From a virus: a stretch of DNA of 33,453 nucleotides. Under the pieces are notes generated by a model. The model did not search any database, was not told the DNA's origin, and saw only the letters and a list, made by a program, of their open reading frames with translations. Numbering within the stretch: the stretch's first letter is position 1; every line of letters begins with the position of its first letter. The stretch is from the IMG/VR virus record IMGVR_UViG_3300046520_000064, positions 1 to 33,453 of that record. One strand, written 5' to 3'. Positions 10,680 through 18,631 of the stretch are shown here, piece by piece. Made by a program: the position numbers and the translations under genes.

Positions 10680-11197
10680 GTACTGGTTGGGACTGGATTG
10701 CTGAGGGACAGCGCATCGCGGAGGAGTCGCGTCAGGCCGGCGAGCTGGACATCGACGCCATCAAGGCACAGTCGATGGTGTTCGAGGGGCCGCTCGACGC
10801 ACTGAAGGCCGCCGACATCGGCGTCACCGAGGCGGAGCCGGCCCCCAAGGTGGGTGGACTGGCCGGCGACCTGGCCGACATCGTCCGCGAGGTCGAGCTG
10901 TGCCGGGCCGGGCACTGCGATGCTGCCTACAGGCAGAACGACAAGGGTGGTGAGGCCCGCAACGTGGTGGGGCAGATCGCGAAGGCCGCGGGCGTGACGC
11001 TCAGCTCCGCGTTCATCCGCCCGCTCGACGGTGACGTGTGGAGCCCGGCGAACATGGCGCGGGTACTTCAGGGCGTGCAGGATCTCGCCGCCGAGAACCA
11101 GGCGCTCCGTGAGGAGCACGCCAACCGAGACAAGAAGGCAACCGTCACCGTCAAGGCCCTGCATGAGGCCCTGAACAACTTCGTGGAGGGTGTGTAA
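10676..11197 (+). CDS. Hypothetical protein with C-terminal helix
   Basis: 173 aa, GTG 10676 with AAGGAGG 7 nt upstream. Acidic N-terminal part (WDWIAEGQRIAEESRQAGELDIDAIKAQSMVFEGPLDALKAADIGVTEAE), middle part with REVELCRAGHCDAAYRQNDKGGEARNVVGQIAKAAGVTLSSAF, C-terminal possible coiled coil (VLQGVQDLAAENQALREEHANRDKKATVTVKALHEALNNF). No family is recognised. The stop sits in GTGTAAGTGTCGC, a near copy of the 14-mer that also carries the next GTG start. Confidence 0.75.
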   Translation: MSTGWDWIAEGQRIAEESRQAGELDIDAIKAQSMVFEGPLDALKAADIGVTEAEPAPKVGGLAGDLADIVREVELCRAGHCDAAYRQNDKGGEARNVVGQIAKAAGVTLSSAFIRPLDGDVWSPANMARVLQGVQDLAAENQALREEHANRDKKATVTVKALHEALNNFVEGV

Positions 11198-11503
11198 GTG
11201 TCGCTTTCCATTGGTCCGCTTGACCCGGTCACCGACGAGGACATCCTCATCGTCTACGGCTTCCACCAGGCCCGCATCTACCCCGAGTTCAACCGCGACA
11301 ACGTCTACACCCTGAACGGGGTCGCCGCCTTCGGCCGACTGAACGGACGCCAGCCCAAGCGGGTGTTCCACACCGGCCTCGGCCTGAGTCGCGAGGCAGA
11401 CCGACTGAGGCGGGAGCTCGCCGCTCTCGAAGGCAAGTACGGCACCACGGTGCACCACGTGAACGAGCTCTACATGTACGACGAGGAGATCCCCGCATCA
11501 TGA
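11198..11503 (+). CDS. Hypothetical protein
   Basis: 101 aa, GTG 11198 immediately after the previous stop codon. Sequence: MSLSIGPLDPVTDEDILIVYGFHQARIYPEFNRDNVYTLNGVAAFGRLNGRQPKRVFHTGLGLSREADRLRRELAALEGKYGTTVHHVNELYMYDEEIPAS. A beta-rich first half and one long helix. No family is recognised. Overlaps thyX by ATGA and would be translationally coupled to it. Confidence 0.75.
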   Translation: MSLSIGPLDPVTDEDILIVYGFHQARIYPEFNRDNVYTLNGVAAFGRLNGRQPKRVFHTGLGLSREADRLRRELAALEGKYGTTVHHVNELYMYDEEIPAS

Positions 11504-12213
11504 CCGCCATCCAGACCCGCAGTGACGTCACCGTCGAGCTCGTCAAGGCCAGCGCCACTGACTCGGACGTGGCCACCGCGGCCCGCGTCAGCACCGTGGG
11601 TGCCAGCCATGACCGCGTCGTCGACCTGACCCGAGACCAGGGCCTGATCAACTACTTGATGCGGGACCGGCACGGCAGCCCCTTCGAGCACACCTCGTTC
11701 ACCTTCTACGTCGAGGCCCCGCTGTTCGTGGCTCGCGAGCACATGCGTCACCGCGCCGGCCACTCGTACAACGAGGAGAGCGGACGCTACAAGGAACTGG
11801 CGGCCGTCTTCTACATCCCCGACCAGGGGCGCAACCTGGTCCAGGTCGGCAAGCCTGGCGCCTACGTCTTCGAGCCCGGCAACGCAGGCCAGTACGACTG
11901 CATGTCCGCCCACATGGCCAGCGCCTACACCGAGGCGTACGACGCCTACCAGGGCATGCTCGACGCAGGCATCGCCCGCGAGGTGGCCCGCATGGTGCTG
12001 CCGGTGGGCATCTTCACCTCGTACTACGTGACGTGCAACGCACGCAGCCTGATGCACTTCCTCGGACTGCGTACCCAGAGCGCGGTCGCCGCGCACCCCA
12101 GCTTCCCGCAACGCGAGATCGAGATGGTCGCCGAGCAGATGGAAGACCACCTCGCCGAGCAAATGCCGCTCACCTACGCCGCCTTCAACAGGAACAAGCG
12201 GGTGGCCCCGTGA
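11500..12213 (+). CDS. thyX: Flavin-dependent thymidylate synthase ThyX
   Basis: 237 aa, ATG 11500. The family signature is at residues 83-97: RHRAGHSYNEESGRY, with the flavin/substrate Arg-His-Arg and Ser/Asn/Glu/Arg. Further marks are GLINYLMRDRHGSPFEHTSFTFYVEAP at 49-74 and AREVARMVLPVGIFTSYYVTCNARSLMHFLGLR in the C-terminal half. ThyX makes dTMP from dUMP using methylene-tetrahydrofolate and NADPH, with FAD. The signature has eight residues between RHR and Ser (RHRX8S), one more than the textbook RHRX7S. It acts with the dCMP deaminase (24150-24623), which supplies dUMP, and with the dNMP kinase. Confidence 0.95.
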   Translation: MTAIQTRSDVTVELVKASATDSDVATAARVSTVGASHDRVVDLTRDQGLINYLMRDRHGSPFEHTSFTFYVEAPLFVAREHMRHRAGHSYNEESGRYKELAAVFYIPDQGRNLVQVGKPGAYVFEPGNAGQYDCMSAHMASAYTEAYDAYQGMLDAGIAREVARMVLPVGIFTSYYVTCNARSLMHFLGLRTQSAVAAHPSFPQREIEMVAEQMEDHLAEQMPLTYAAFNRNKRVAP

Positions 12214-12320
12214 GCGAGAGCCCCATCGTCAGCGTCGAGTGGCGCCGGACCAAGTGGACGCCCGCCGAGCGGGAACGCCTCGCCCGCATCCTGCTCGGAC
12301 CGATGGCGCGAAAGGACTGA
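12210..12320 (+). CDS. 36-aa basic protein ending the early operon
   Basis: GTG 12210 overlapping the thyX stop (GTGA). Translation: VSESPIVSVEWRRTKWTPAERERLARILLGPMARKD. Short, basic and coupled to thyX; WTPAERERLARIL could be a small helix. Unknown function. Followed directly by a terminator. Confidence 0.6.
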   Translation: MSESPIVSVEWRRTKWTPAERERLARILLGPMARKD

Positions 12321-12349
12321 AGTAGGTACAGTTACACACGGCCCCCACG

Positions 12350-12375
12350 CCCCCCGAGTCTTCCGATTCGGGGGG
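12350..12375 (+). terminator. Hairpin terminator after the plus-strand early operon
   Basis: CCCCCCGA (12350-12357) pairs with TCGGGGGG (12368-12375) around a 10-nt loop, followed by CTTCG. It separates the thyX operon from the integrase gene. Confidence 0.7.
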
Positions 12376-12415
12376 CTTCGACGTATTCACATGCAGTCTT
12401 GAGAGGGAACCACCC

Positions 12416-14401
12416 ATGAGCAAGAAGGCACTGCCGCGACAGCGCAAGGTGCTCCGCGTCGCCATCTACCTGCGCGTCTCCACGACCAAGCAGCTCGACG
12501 GTTACGGTCTGGATGTGCAAGATGAGCGATGCCGCTCATGGATCGACTACCAGTTGAAGAACACCCCGCACACCATCGTGGACGTGTACTGCGACGGGGG
12601 AGTGTCCGGCAAACTTGCACACCGAGAGAACCTGGACCGCCTGACGGCCGACATCGAGGCCGGCCTCATCGACGTCGTCGTCTTCGCCAAGCTGGACCGC
12701 ATCGGCCGCACGATGCGCAACATCCACCGCTGGGTGTACGACGTCACCGACTTCGGCGTCCGTGTCGCCACCGCGGATGGACGCATCGACTCCCAGGACG
12801 ACATGTTCGGGATTCAGCTCTCCCTCCTGGCGTACATGGCCGAGGTCGAGCACGCGCTGATCCTGGAGCGCACGATGGGCGGCCGGATCAAGAAGATCGC
12901 CGGGGGAGGGTGGGCCAGCGGCACTCCGCCGTACGGGTACATGCTCGACGACGACGGCGAGCCCGTCGTCAACCCGGCCGAGCTCGAACAGATCGAACTG
13001 TTCGCCAAGCTGGCCCTCGACGAGAAGCTGTCCCGAGGCGAGGCCGCCAAGGCGATGAACGAGGCCGGCCACCGCACCCGCACGGGCAAGCTCTGGGAGG
13101 GCAACAACCTGATCCTCCGCATGCGCCTGGCCGTCCGCGGATACGTCGACTTCACCTTCTCCGGTGAGAACGAGGACGGCGAGGAGATCACCACCTCCTA
13201 CCGACTGGAGATGCCCCCGCTCTTCGAGAACGAGGCACGCCGCAAGGCCCTGGAAGCCGTCCTGGAGGACATGAAGGGCGCCCCCCGGACCACGTACTCC
13301 AATCACCTGCTCTCCGGGCACCTGGTGAGCGAGTGCGGGCACTCCCGGTACGGCGTGGCCCGCTCGCAGCACGACGACGTGATCTACCGGTGCTCGAACC
13401 AGGCCACCATCGCCGAGGGCCACACCTGCAAGCAGATACCCGGCAAGGAGACCGAGGGATACGTCTGGGGCGAGGTGGCCAAGCTCCTGTCGGACCCCGA
13501 CGAGATCATGGGGCTCGTCGACGAGTGGCTGGGCTCGGTTCCCGACCGCGCGGAGTCCTACCGGACCCGCATGCAGGAGATCGACGTCGAGCTGAACAAA
13601 CTCCAGGCCACCAAGCGCAAGAAGATCGCGCTCCTGGTCGCCGCGCTCGACGAGGACGACGAGGAGGACCAGAAGCTGGTCGACGACCTGAAGGAGGGGA
13701 TCGCTTCCAAGATGAAGGAGCTCCGCCAGGAGCAGGAGCGCATCGCGGAGTGGCTGGAGGAGGCCGAGCAGAAGGAGGAGAAGGCGCAGGGCATGCGCTC
13801 GGTCATCGACCGGATCGGCGAGAACGTCCAGGATCTCGACACCATGGAGAAGAAGCGGATCTTGGAACTGCTTCAGGTCCGGGTCGACATCGTCGGCGAA
13901 AGCAAGTCCGGGCGGGCAGGTGGCAGCAAGGACCCGATGCTGGAGTGGCACCGGGAGAACAAGATCAGCATCCCGCTCGGGGTCTCCGATGAGCAGTGGG
14001 GACGAGTCGAAGGCATCCTGGCAGGAGGACGGAAGCCGAAGGCGGAGGACCGGGCCTGCTTCGAGATGCTGCTGGAGAAGCTGCGCCACGACAAGGGATG
14101 GCACGACTACGACCGTGACGAGCGCATGGGCGGGAAGGGCTGGGGATTCTTCTACCGGCTCGGTCGCCGATGGTTCATGGAGGGCATGTACGCCGCAGCG
14201 CTGGAGGAGCTGGCCCCGTACGAGGGGGCCGCAACACCTGTTGACTACACTCTGCCTCCCATGAAAATTTACGGTGTGATCGACGATTCCCCGGAGGATG
14301 TAGTGAAAACTGAAGTAGGCGAGCGAACTCCTTCCACCAAGGGAATCCGCGGAACCGCTTCAGGTTTCGAGTTCGAGATCGGCGCCGCGAAGAGCGCCTG
14401 A
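12416..14401 (+). CDS. int: Large serine integrase
   Basis: 661 aa, ATG 12416 behind GAGAGGG. The N-terminal catalytic domain has AIYLRVSTTKQ, with the nucleophilic Ser about residue 23, VFAKLDRIGRTMRN and the start of the long helix (QLSLLAYMAEVEHALILERTMGG). The recombinase domain has GGGWASGTPPYGYMLDDDGEPVVNP. A zinc-ribbon domain follows (LVSECGHSRYGVARSQHDDVIYRCSN...HTCKQI), with a coiled coil (SYRTRMQEIDVELNKLQATKRKKIALLVAALDEDDEEDQKL and on). About 150 residues follow the coiled coil, longer than in many serine integrases. It should join attP and attB; an excision partner is not evident. attP is expected next to the gene but could not be located. Confidence 0.97.
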   Translation: MSKKALPRQRKVLRVAIYLRVSTTKQLDGYGLDVQDERCRSWIDYQLKNTPHTIVDVYCDGGVSGKLAHRENLDRLTADIEAGLIDVVVFAKLDRIGRTMRNIHRWVYDVTDFGVRVATADGRIDSQDDMFGIQLSLLAYMAEVEHALILERTMGGRIKKIAGGGWASGTPPYGYMLDDDGEPVVNPAELEQIELFAKLALDEKLSRGEAAKAMNEAGHRTRTGKLWEGNNLILRMRLAVRGYVDFTFSGENEDGEEITTSYRLEMPPLFENEARRKALEAVLEDMKGAPRTTYSNHLLSGHLVSECGHSRYGVARSQHDDVIYRCSNQATIAEGHTCKQIPGKETEGYVWGEVAKLLSDPDEIMGLVDEWLGSVPDRAESYRTRMQEIDVELNKLQATKRKKIALLVAALDEDDEEDQKLVDDLKEGIASKMKELRQEQERIAEWLEEAEQKEEKAQGMRSVIDRIGENVQDLDTMEKKRILELLQVRVDIVGESKSGRAGGSKDPMLEWHRENKISIPLGVSDEQWGRVEGILAGGRKPKAEDRACFEMLLEKLRHDKGWHDYDRDERMGGKGWGFFYRLGRRWFMEGMYAAALEELAPYEGAATPVDYTLPPMKIYGVIDDSPEDVVKTEVGERTPSTKGIRGTASGFEFEIGAAKSA

Positions 14402-14413
14402 CCTGCGCAAAGA

Positions 14414-14441
14414 AAGGCCCTCGCCACACGGCGGGGGCCTT
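14414..14441 (+). terminator. Terminator after the integrase
   Basis: AAGGCCCTCGCC and GGCGGGGGCCTT form a long stem with loop ACAC, followed by CTTCGTTTC. Located 13 bp after the integrase stop. Confidence 0.8.
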
Positions 14442-14490
14442 CTTCGTTTCTCCCGGCTCCGCCTACTACCGCAGGCCGTACTCTCGAAGC

Positions 14491-15702
14491 ATGGCCGAGC
14501 ACCTGGGAGATCGTCTCTACCGGCTTCGTCGGATGGCCAGCCTCACCCAAGAGGCACTGGCCGAGCTGTCCGGCGTATCCGTAGACGTGATCAAGAAGCT
14601 GGAGCAGAAGCGGAAGCACTCCGCTCGCCTGCCCACCCTGCACTCACTCGCGCTGGGTCTCGGCGTCGAGCTGACCGCCCTCCTCGGCGACCCGCCCGGC
14701 GTCCCGTCAACGGGGGAGGTCGACTCCCCGGAGCTGGTCGCCCTGCGCCGTGCCGTCATGCCCCCGATGTTCATGCCGCCCGCCGAGCCGAGCGACACCG
14801 AGCGCCTGACCGGCCCGCTCCTGCGCCGGGAGATCTCGGACGCCTGGACGCTGTACCACGACGCCGACTTCGGTCGGCTGATGGCCGTGCTGCCCGGCAT
14901 CATCACCGACGCGCGGTTCATCGCAGCGGTGGGCAACGCGGACGAGCGGGCGACCGGACAGGCCGCCCTCGGCAAGGCGCTTCAGCTCGCCGGCCACCTC
15001 GCGATCCGCCTGGGCAAGACCGACCTCGCCCTGTCCGCGCTGGAGCGCGCGATGAGCGCGGCCGACCAGTCCTCCGACCCCCTGCTCGGCTCGATGATCA
15101 GCAACTCGGTGGCCTGGAACTACCAGCGACAGAACAGGCTCGACGACGCGACGAACCTGGCCGTCTACGCCGCCGACAAGGTGGACCGGGAGCAGACCGA
15201 CACCGCGGAGAAGGTCCGGGTGTGGGGTGGCCTGGTCATGTCGGCTGCAACCAGCGCCGCACGCTCTGGGGACTACGACACGGCCAAGGACATGATGACG
15301 ACGGCCGAGGACGCGACGAAGAAGCTCGGCAAGCTGCCCCCGCCTGTCGACGGCAAGCTGGTGTCCGTCTTCAGCCGCTCCTCCGTACGCATCGAGCGGG
15401 TACGCCTTGCCGTACAGCACGCGCGCCCCGACGAGGCCCTGCACCTGGCCAAGGGGATGCGACTGTCCGCCGACACGCCCCCGTCGTGGCGTACGTGGCT
15501 GCTCCTCGACGTGGCACGGGCGCACGCCGACCTGGGCGATGCCGAGGGGGCCGTGAAGGCCCTCACGAAGCTCCGGGAGGTGGCTCCTGGATGGATGGCC
15601 CACCACACCCTTGCCGTCGCCATCGTGGGCGATCTGTGGGCGGGGTCGGCGCGTCCTGCGGGGCTGCGGAAGCTCGCCGAGTTCCTTGGGGTGGCTGCGT
15701 AA
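14491..15702 (+). CDS. XRE-family regulator with TPR-like C-terminal domain
   Basis: 403 aa, ATG 14491 with no Shine-Dalgarno but TACTCT 7-12 nt upstream, so it may be leaderless. N-terminal helix-turn-helix: GDRLYRLRRMASLTQEALAELSGVSVDVIKKLEQKRKHSARLPTLHSLALGLGVELTALLG (residues about 5-68). The rest consists of helical pairs rich in Ala/Leu (for example LGKALQLAGHLAIRLGKTDLALSALERAMSAADQSSD and DEALHLAKGM), as in the large Streptomyces family of XRE regulators with TPR-like tails. It is a host-type gene. In this position it could be a phage regulator or a carried-along host gene that works in the lysogen. Confidence 0.85.
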   Translation: MAEHLGDRLYRLRRMASLTQEALAELSGVSVDVIKKLEQKRKHSARLPTLHSLALGLGVELTALLGDPPGVPSTGEVDSPELVALRRAVMPPMFMPPAEPSDTERLTGPLLRREISDAWTLYHDADFGRLMAVLPGIITDARFIAAVGNADERATGQAALGKALQLAGHLAIRLGKTDLALSALERAMSAADQSSDPLLGSMISNSVAWNYQRQNRLDDATNLAVYAADKVDREQTDTAEKVRVWGGLVMSAATSAARSGDYDTAKDMMTTAEDATKKLGKLPPPVDGKLVSVFSRSSVRIERVRLAVQHARPDEALHLAKGMRLSADTPPSWRTWLLLDVARAHADLGDAEGAVKALTKLREVAPGWMAHHTLAVAIVGDLWAGSARPAGLRKLAEFLGVAA

Positions 15703-15714
15703 GGTCGCAAAAGG

Positions 15715-15778
15715 GGGACGTTCCGTCCCTGTTTCGTCTCGCCGTGTGGCAAGAACCTGTCTTTCAGACGGACGAAAC
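15715..15778. promoter_or_regulatory. Two inverted repeats upstream of a small gene
   Basis: GGGACG-TTC-CGTCCC (15715-15729) is followed by GTTTCGTC (15731-15738) and its inverted copy GACGAAAC (15771-15778), 32 bp apart. They lie between the XRE regulator and the gene at 15791 and are likely binding sites for a dimeric regulator or the ends of a stem; the XRE protein is the obvious candidate. Confidence 0.5.
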
Positions 15779-15790
15779 GAGGGGTTGGCG

Positions 15791-16003
15791 ATGGCGCAGA
15801 CCGCGAGAGAACGCCTGTCCGAGGCGATGGAACTGTTCGGCCACGAAGGGAAGTTGCTCGTCTTTCGTGACGCCGACGATCCGTTCGGTACCACCGCGGA
15901 AGGCGCCGACCCTGCCCCGTACAGCGGCATCGAGAGGCCACGGTCCAGACTCCGTGAAGAAGTCGCGAAGGCCAACGCGCGGAGCCGAGGCGAGATTCTG
16001 TGA
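15791..16003 (+). CDS. Small host-type protein, unknown
   Basis: 70 aa, ATG 15791 behind GAGGGG. Translation: MAQTARERLSEAMELFGHEGKLLVFRDADDPFGTTAEGADPAPYSGIERPRSRLREEVAKANARSRGEIL. Streptomyces genomes often carry small proteins next to XRE regulators of this kind; I do not recognise this one. Overlaps the next gene by GTGA, so the two form a unit. Confidence 0.7.
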   Translation: MAQTARERLSEAMELFGHEGKLLVFRDADDPFGTTAEGADPAPYSGIERPRSRLREEVAKANARSRGEIL

Positions 16004-16242
16004 CTGGTCCGAAGGCGATCATCAGGCACGAGCAGTGGACGCTCACCCCCGACCGTGAGCCCGACGCGGCGCCGCTCTCGTACAAGATGAAGTGCACCGT
16101 GTGCGAGGAGGCGTCGGAGGCGGCCGGCTCATGGGATGAACCCCAGTCGTGGGCCCTCGGGCACTCGGGACAGAACCCGTCGCACCACTCGTACAGCGAG
16201 ATCATCACGCGCCCGTGGCGCACGTTCATGCACAACCCCTGA
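16000..16242 (+). CDS. DUF7848-like small protein
   Basis: 80 aa, GTG 16000. Translation includes YKMKCTVCEEASEAAGSWDEPQSWALGHSGQNPSHHSYSEIITRPWRTFM, with a CxxC pair and several His, a pattern I know from short Streptomyces proteins (DUF7848 as I recall) that sit beside XRE regulators. It may bind zinc. Ends just before a bidirectional terminator facing the nrdJ operon. Confidence 0.7.
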   Translation: MTGPKAIIRHEQWTLTPDREPDAAPLSYKMKCTVCEEASEAAGSWDEPQSWALGHSGQNPSHHSYSEIITRPWRTFMHNP

Positions 16243-16354
16243 GACCGGCCCCGCCCGAGCATCGTTCCCCCGTGGCGCTTGGGTGGGGCCATCCAACGTC
16301 CCGCACTGGACGGTGAAACCCTGGACAGGTCGAGCGGCCAGCGCAGGAACGACG

Positions 16355-16389
16355 AAGAACCCCCCACCCAGGAAGGGCGGGGGGTTCTT
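16355..16389. terminator. Bidirectional terminator between convergent operons
   Basis: AAGAACCCCCC (16355-16365) and GGGGGGTTCTT (16379-16389), an 11-bp stem, between the plus-strand gene ending at 16242 and nrdJ ending at 16450. A second hairpin TCAACCC/GGGTTGA (16402-16408 with 16422-16428) lies closer to nrdJ. Confidence 0.85.
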
Positions 16390-16449
16390 GGTGATCAATC
16401 CTCAACCCGAGAGAGGGGAGGGGGTTGATCCAGTGGGCGTACTCGGAGA

Positions 16450-18540
16450 TTACCGCACCGGGCAGGCGCCCGTGGTGCAGTCCTCGTCAGTGCCGTCCTC
16501 GACGGACGTCAGCTCGTAGGTGTCGAACTCTTCCTCAGTGATCCGCTCGTACGGAGCCTGTGCTCGCGTGCCGTCCGGCATCAGGGTCGTGCCCTTCAGG
16601 TCGGGCAGCCACGCCTTGATGATGTCGGCCGCCTCGTCCGTGGAGTACTGCCCCTCGGGGAAGTTCACCGTGAAGCTGACCGCATTGTCAGCCCATTCGG
16701 CCTGGTACATGGCCTGGAAGGCGAGCATGTCCCACAGGCTGATCTCGTCCGCGGACTCTACGATCTTCGGGTCGTAGCCCAGCTCCTCGACCTCGGCGAC
16801 CAGCTTCTCCTTGGTCGGGAACGCGACGACCATCGTGTTGCCGCTCTGGTCGTACACGCACTTCTCGACGAGGTAGCCCTGGTTCATGTAGCTCTGCACC
16901 GTCGCGGCCTGCGCCGGGTCGGGCATCGAGAACCGGACGCGCCGCATGAAGTGCCGGGCGTAGATCGGGTGGATGCCCTCGCTCACTCCGGGGAGCTTGG
17001 CGATCGAGCCGGTCGGCGCCACGGTCGTCACCTTCACGGGCTCCGGTATGCGGAGCTTGAAGGCGTACTCGCGGGCCTCGTCGCGGACCGTGTCGTACAG
17101 GTCGTTCAGCAGGTTGCGGAACTCGTAGGAGTTGGGCGCCTTGGAGTAGGCGACGCCCTGCTTGGCGAGGTAGCCCTGCACTCCGAGGTGGCCGACCCCG
17201 ATGCGCCGGTTCTGGGCGAGGCGGGTCGCCTGCTCGGCGTCCGTCACGTCACCGTAGGTGGCACGGATCAGGAAGCGCGTCATCAGTTCGTGGGCTCGGA
17301 CCAGGCCCTTGCGATTCACCCTCTCGCCGGTCGCCTGCGGGGCGAAGTGATCAAGGTTGATGTGCCCGAGGTTGCAGTTCTCGGCAGGCTCCAGAGCGAT
17401 CTCTCCGCAAGGGTTTGTAGCAATGACTGTGCCAGTCTCGCCCTCGTTGGAGTACGTCGAGTTCCAGTAGCCCGGCTCCCCGTTCAGGAGCATCGCCCCG
17501 ACCGCGAGGTTGTGGATCTCGACAGCCTCGGAGTGCCGGCCGTCCGTCACCTCGTTCAATGCCTGGATGAACCGCTCGTCGATCTCGACGGAGATGTTCG
17601 TCGTCCAGTGCTTCGAGCCGTCCGCCTTGCAGTTGAGGAAGTCGTGGATGAACGGGTCATCCCACTTCACGATCGCCATACGGGCCGAGCGCCGGACTCC
17701 GCCCGACACCACGCACTCCGCGATGGCGTGGTCGATCTCCATCGCCTCGGTCGGGATGAGGTGAGGCTCGACAGCCCACTCGCCGGTCTCGGCGGCAGAG
17801 CGAGACAGGATGCGCCCAACCTCCTGAAGCATCCGAGCGAAGGGGCCAGGCCCGCTCGCCGTACCGCCGAACGTCTTCAGGCGCGAGCCCTTGCAGCGCA
17901 CCCGGCTCACGTCGTAGACGCGGGCCTTGTGCTTCACCTCGCCGTCGCTCATGAACGTGTCGATCAGGTCGACCAGGGCGTCAGCCCATCCCTCGCGGGA
18001 GTCCTCGACCTCGAAGGCGCCGGCCCAGTCCGAGTCGTACTCCGTCGACAGCAGGCCCGCGGCCCGCATCTCCTCGTAGTCCTGGTGCATCGGGTCGCAC
18101 ACCACGTGGACGTCGAGCTCGCGACGCGGTGCGCCGTACGGCTGGAGGTACGTCGAGCTGTAGTTGCCGCCGACCCCGCCGCCCTCCATCAGGCGCATGA
18201 ACGTGAACTCGAAGTGCCGGCTCAGCTTGTCCCCCCACGGGGCGACGTGGCAGTTGAACAGGTACTGGCGTCCCTTCACGCCGGTCGCCCACAGGTGCCG
18301 GCCTGCCGGGATGACGGCGAACACGTCCATGAACGCGACGAGTTCGTCGTACTCGTCCTTCGCCTCCTGGTCCCAGCTCTCCATGTCGGGGCCGTGGACG
18401 AGGGCGAGGTTGCCGCGCGCTACGCGGCGGACCGTGTCCGGCCAGGTCTCCTTCGAGCCATCGGCCAGCGTGCGGGAGTAGGTGCGCTCATACACGAGCT
18501 GGCCCGTGGGCCCGAACGGAACCTGGTTGTCGGTCGTCAC
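16450..18540 (-). CDS. nrdJ: Adenosylcobalamin-dependent (class II, monomeric) ribonucleotide reductase
   Basis: 696 aa, GTG start 18540 with CAGGAGGACTTCAGCA. By recalled numbering of the Lactobacillus leichmannii enzyme, all key residues are present: catalytic NPCGE (Asn376, Cys378, Glu380), the redox pair Cys97 (FNCHV) and Cys389 (ENCN, 11 residues after Cys378 as expected), and the C-terminal pair Cys688/Cys693 (DCTTGACPVR) that passes electrons from a thioredoxin. This form needs no second subunit and uses B12, so it works with or without oxygen. It is the last gene of the leftward replication block. The small redoxin at 354-617 is a candidate partner. Confidence 0.95.
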   Translation of the reverse strand: MTTDNQVPFGPTGQLVYERTYSRTLADGSKETWPDTVRRVARGNLALVHGPDMESWDQEAKDEYDELVAFMDVFAVIPAGRHLWATGVKGRQYLFNCHVAPWGDKLSRHFEFTFMRLMEGGGVGGNYSSTYLQPYGAPRRELDVHVVCDPMHQDYEEMRAAGLLSTEYDSDWAGAFEVEDSREGWADALVDLIDTFMSDGEVKHKARVYDVSRVRCKGSRLKTFGGTASGPGPFARMLQEVGRILSRSAAETGEWAVEPHLIPTEAMEIDHAIAECVVSGGVRRSARMAIVKWDDPFIHDFLNCKADGSKHWTTNISVEIDERFIQALNEVTDGRHSEAVEIHNLAVGAMLLNGEPGYWNSTYSNEGETGTVIATNPCGEIALEPAENCNLGHINLDHFAPQATGERVNRKGLVRAHELMTRFLIRATYGDVTDAEQATRLAQNRRIGVGHLGVQGYLAKQGVAYSKAPNSYEFRNLLNDLYDTVRDEAREYAFKLRIPEPVKVTTVAPTGSIAKLPGVSEGIHPIYARHFMRRVRFSMPDPAQAATVQSYMNQGYLVEKCVYDQSGNTMVVAFPTKEKLVAEVEELGYDPKIVESADEISLWDMLAFQAMYQAEWADNAVSFTVNFPEGQYSTDEAADIIKAWLPDLKGTTLMPDGTRAQAPYERITEEEFDTYELTSVEDGTDEDCTTGACPVR

Positions 18541-18582
18541 TGCTGAAGTCCTCCTGAAGTAGTGGGTCTCTCACTGCCTGAA

Positions 18583-18606
18583 GGGGGCGGCCCGAAGGCC
18601 ACCCCC
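18583..18606 (-). promoter_or_regulatory. UUCG-capped hairpin in the nrdJ leader
   Basis: On the minus-strand RNA GGGGGUGGCC-UUCG-GGCCGCCCCC forms a continuous 10-bp stem (one U-G pair) upstream of the nrdJ ribosome-binding site and just after a GTGCAAGT site. No U tract follows; RNA stabilisation or attenuation are possible roles. Confidence 0.55.
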
Positions 18607-18607
18607 T

Positions 18608-18621
18608 GCGTCACTTGCACA
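18608..18621 (-). promoter_or_regulatory. TGTGCAAGTGACGC site
   Basis: Copy of the 14-mer between the gene ending at 18632 and nrdJ, pointing with leftward transcription. Confidence 0.55.
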
Positions 18622-18631
18622 CCTGGTCCGT

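Noticed and set aside
12321-14490. attP next to the integrase
   Set aside because: The gaps on both sides are short and mostly taken by terminators; no imperfect inverted repeat with a convincing core could be chosen by eye.
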